This document shows, in pieces, positions 4,592 through 5,610 of a DNA stretch of 5,610 bases. Source of the DNA: a bacterium (GTDB taxonomy: Bacteria; Patescibacteriota; Microgenomatia; UBA1400; PJMF01). The DNA lies in assembly GCA_900299155.1 (NCBI GenBank), contig OMIS01000021.1:1-5610 (forward strand), written 5' to 3'. The notes below the pieces were generated by a model. It saw only the letters and a list, made by a program, of their open reading frames with translations. It was not told where the DNA came from and ran no database searches. Made by a program: the position numbers and the translations under genes. The number at the start of each line of letters is the position of its first letter. Position 1 is the stretch's first letter.

Positions 4592-4690
4592 TTTTTCTTT
4601 CTCTACTAAGTATTTTTAGTATTATACTCTTTTCCTCAACACCACTAGGTTTGGTATAGTAGTATTAAGTAACAAAAAAAGAAATAAGAA
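4592..4690. promoter_or_regulatory. Divergent promoter region between the broken gene (4591) and the HExxH gene (4691)
   Basis: For the minus side, TATAAT lies at 4626-4621, 29 bases before ATG 4591. For the plus side, TGG plus TATAGT (4652-4660) is an extended -10, with 30 bases to ATG 4691. The leader holds an A-rich tract and AAGAAAT but no strong Shine-Dalgarno sequence. ACCACT (4641-4646) followed by TTGGTAT echoes the ACCACT and TGGTAT around the phosphoesterase promoter at 2874-2890. No clear -35 boxes were found. Confidence 0.45.
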
Positions 4691-5539
4691 ATGGGTATAG
4701 CCGAAGAGATTCACGCAACCACACCTCCTCAGGAACTTCCGAAGATTGAGTACAAAAATACGGTAGACCTTGATGAACAGTACATGTTGCAATTGAATCT
4801 AATGGAGATAGCACGCTTACTTAAGGCGCGTGGTGTCCCTGACGACAAAATTGGCACATTCAAAGTGGAAATTATTGGCGGGCGTGCACCAGATATTTTG
4901 CAACAGGCAGAAGCTGTTTATTTATTCTTAAACGATAGCCTTACTATTTTCCCCAAAAATATAGTTAGTGACTATGAAAAGTTGACGCAATTAGCGGAAG
5001 AAATTGTAGGAGGGAAAAATACTACACTGAGTGAATTTAATTCACTGCTTGAAACACAACGTTTGGGTGGATATTTACAAAACGAACAGTCCCCAAAAAG
5101 TAGAAGAATCAAATTTGCCATGAAACTATTGTGGAAAGGCACACAGAAGAAGATTACTCCCCTGATTGCTCATGAGCTCCAACATAAAATTGACTATGAA
5201 CATACTCCCACCTTGTTTAAGTTTGTTTTAATCTCTGAAAAATTGTTACCGTTACTTGGTTTGTTGGTGCCCAAACTAGCTGAGCACTTAATTGAAATAA
5301 TGACAGGTACCGAGTTAGAACTTACTGAGGATACAGTAGCGGTTTATCTTTTTACTGCGATGATGTCAATGTACTTCATACAGCGATATGCCTACTTATA
5401 TTCATACACTGAGAAAAGCGCAAATGCTTTGATGCAAGAAGTGGAAGATGTGGGTGATGCTGTAATACTTGGTAAACTAGGCACTAATTATAAAAATAAA
5501 TTTTTGGATGAGCCTTGGCATCAGACGAAGCGCGAGTAA
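4691..5539 (+). CDS. HExxH protein, putative membrane-associated zinc metallopeptidase
   Basis: 282 residues. LIAHELQHKIDYE holds a perfect HExxH motif (H161, E162, H165), the zinc-binding and catalytic signature of many metallopeptidases. Two hydrophobic segments follow: about 174-195 (LFKFVLISEKLLPLLGLLV) and 215-232 (TVAVYLFTAMMSMYFI). TEKSANALMQE (240-250) then offers E241 as a possible third zinc ligand. HExxH, hydrophobic segments, then E-x-x-A is the order in M48 (HtpX/Ste24-like) gluzincins, but overall similarity is too weak to assign that family. The N-terminal 150 residues are soluble and mixed alpha/beta (a long helix 29-48, then FKVEIIGG, AVYLFLNDSLTIFP). There is no signal peptide. 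The substrate is unknown. The gene has its own extended -10 promoter and ends five bases before repeat copy 3. Confidence 0.75.
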   Translation: MGIAEEIHATTPPQELPKIEYKNTVDLDEQYMLQLNLMEIARLLKARGVPDDKIGTFKVEIIGGRAPDILQQAEAVYLFLNDSLTIFPKNIVSDYEKLTQLAEEIVGGKNTTLSEFNSLLETQRLGGYLQNEQSPKSRRIKFAMKLLWKGTQKKITPLIAHELQHKIDYEHTPTLFKFVLISEKLLPLLGLLVPKLAEHLIEIMTGTELELTEDTVAVYLFTAMMSMYFIQRYAYLYSYTEKSANALMQEVEDVGDAVILGKLGTNYKNKFLDEPWHQTKRE

Positions 5540-5543
5540 GTTC

Positions 5544-5610
5544 TTCCTCACCACCACACACTCCACTCTGCCACCATCTGGTGACTGCCAAGCCAAGTGA
5601 GACGAATGAT
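5544..5610 (-). repeat. Dispersed coding repeat, copy 3, truncated by the window end
   Basis: All 67 visible bases equal copy 2 (3938-4004). On the minus strand it encodes HSSHLAWQSPDGGRVECVVV then RK. Past RK the frame stays open antisense into the end of the HExxH gene until TAG 5479-5477. Whether its upstream part is intact lies outside the window, so this copy is the best candidate for a functional family member. Confidence 0.88.

Noticed and set aside
4634..4646. CCTCAACACCACT as a fifth repeat fragment
   Set aside because: Only about a dozen bases resemble the start of the repeat (CCTCACCACCACA), and nothing beyond them aligns.
1891..5610. Repeats at gene ends as integron attC sites
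   Set aside because: Spacing and placement after stop codons resemble a cassette array, but I found no RYYYAAC / GTTRRRY boxes and no conserved long inverted repeat. Gene orientation is mixed, and the repeat has clear coding ancestry.
1..5610. CRISPR array
   Set aside because: The repeats are about 0.9-2 kb apart with whole genes between them; no short regular repeat-spacer pattern exists.
1..5610. TGA reassigned to glycine or tryptophan throughout
   Set aside because: Six intact genes of roughly 1,000 codons in total contain no in-frame TGA, and their glycines and tryptophans use standard codons. One TGA at 630 is not enough.

Overview
The window looks like part of a small, gene-dense bacterial genome with mostly short, poorly known proteins. 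The best taxonomic guess is Patescibacteria (candidate phyla radiation, possibly Saccharibacteria) or a similar reduced lineage. This rests on recall of the protein family at the left edge and on gene style, with no rRNA or other marker present, so it is tentative. Base composition is moderately AT-rich. The standard genetic code fits: the intact genes contain no internal TGA, and their glycines use GGN codons.

Layout, left to right. Bases 1-468 (+) hold the 3' part of a conserved hypothetical gene, broken by an in-frame TAA. Bases 480-947 (+) read as one small helical-repeat protein, split by an in-frame TGA. Bases 937-1329 (-) encode a VOC/glyoxalase-fold protein that meets it tail to tail. 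A short divergent region with a 7-bp inverted repeat leads to a doubtful small ORF (1400-1564, +). Bases 1484-1873 (-) encode a membrane-anchored, beta-rich exported protein, and 2064-2753 (-) an acidic helical protein of unknown role. Bases 2901-3443 (+) encode a calcineurin-like metallophosphoesterase with altered metal ligands, followed after 24 bases by an unrecognised gene (3468-3932). Bases 3916-4591 (-) hold two decayed genes in a row. Divergent from them, 4691-5539 (+) encodes an HExxH protein with two hydrophobic segments, possibly a membrane-associated zinc metallopeptidase.

The most striking structure is a dispersed repeat present four times, always in the same orientation. Its minus strand codes for the C-terminal tail of a protein of unknown function (DHxxHLAWQxPDGGRVECVV-type ending). 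Copies lie at 1891-1984, about 2770-2841 (divergent), 3938-4031 and 5544-5610 (cut by the window edge). The last two are identical over the 67 bases visible. Copies sit at gene borders: two directly follow the stop codons of plus-strand genes, and two end inside or next to promoters of minus-strand genes. The copy at 1881-2063 is also in frame with the 229-residue gene upstream, with only one TAG between them.

Three minus-strand genes (starts at 1329, 1873 and 2753) share one promoter geometry: an extended -10 (TGN then a TATAAT-like hexamer), six bases, then ATG. This predicts leaderless mRNAs. The plus-strand gene at 3468 instead has a Shine-Dalgarno sequence. No operon reveals a shared pathway. 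The region reads as an accessory, rearranging stretch with several broken genes and a small recurrent coding remnant.
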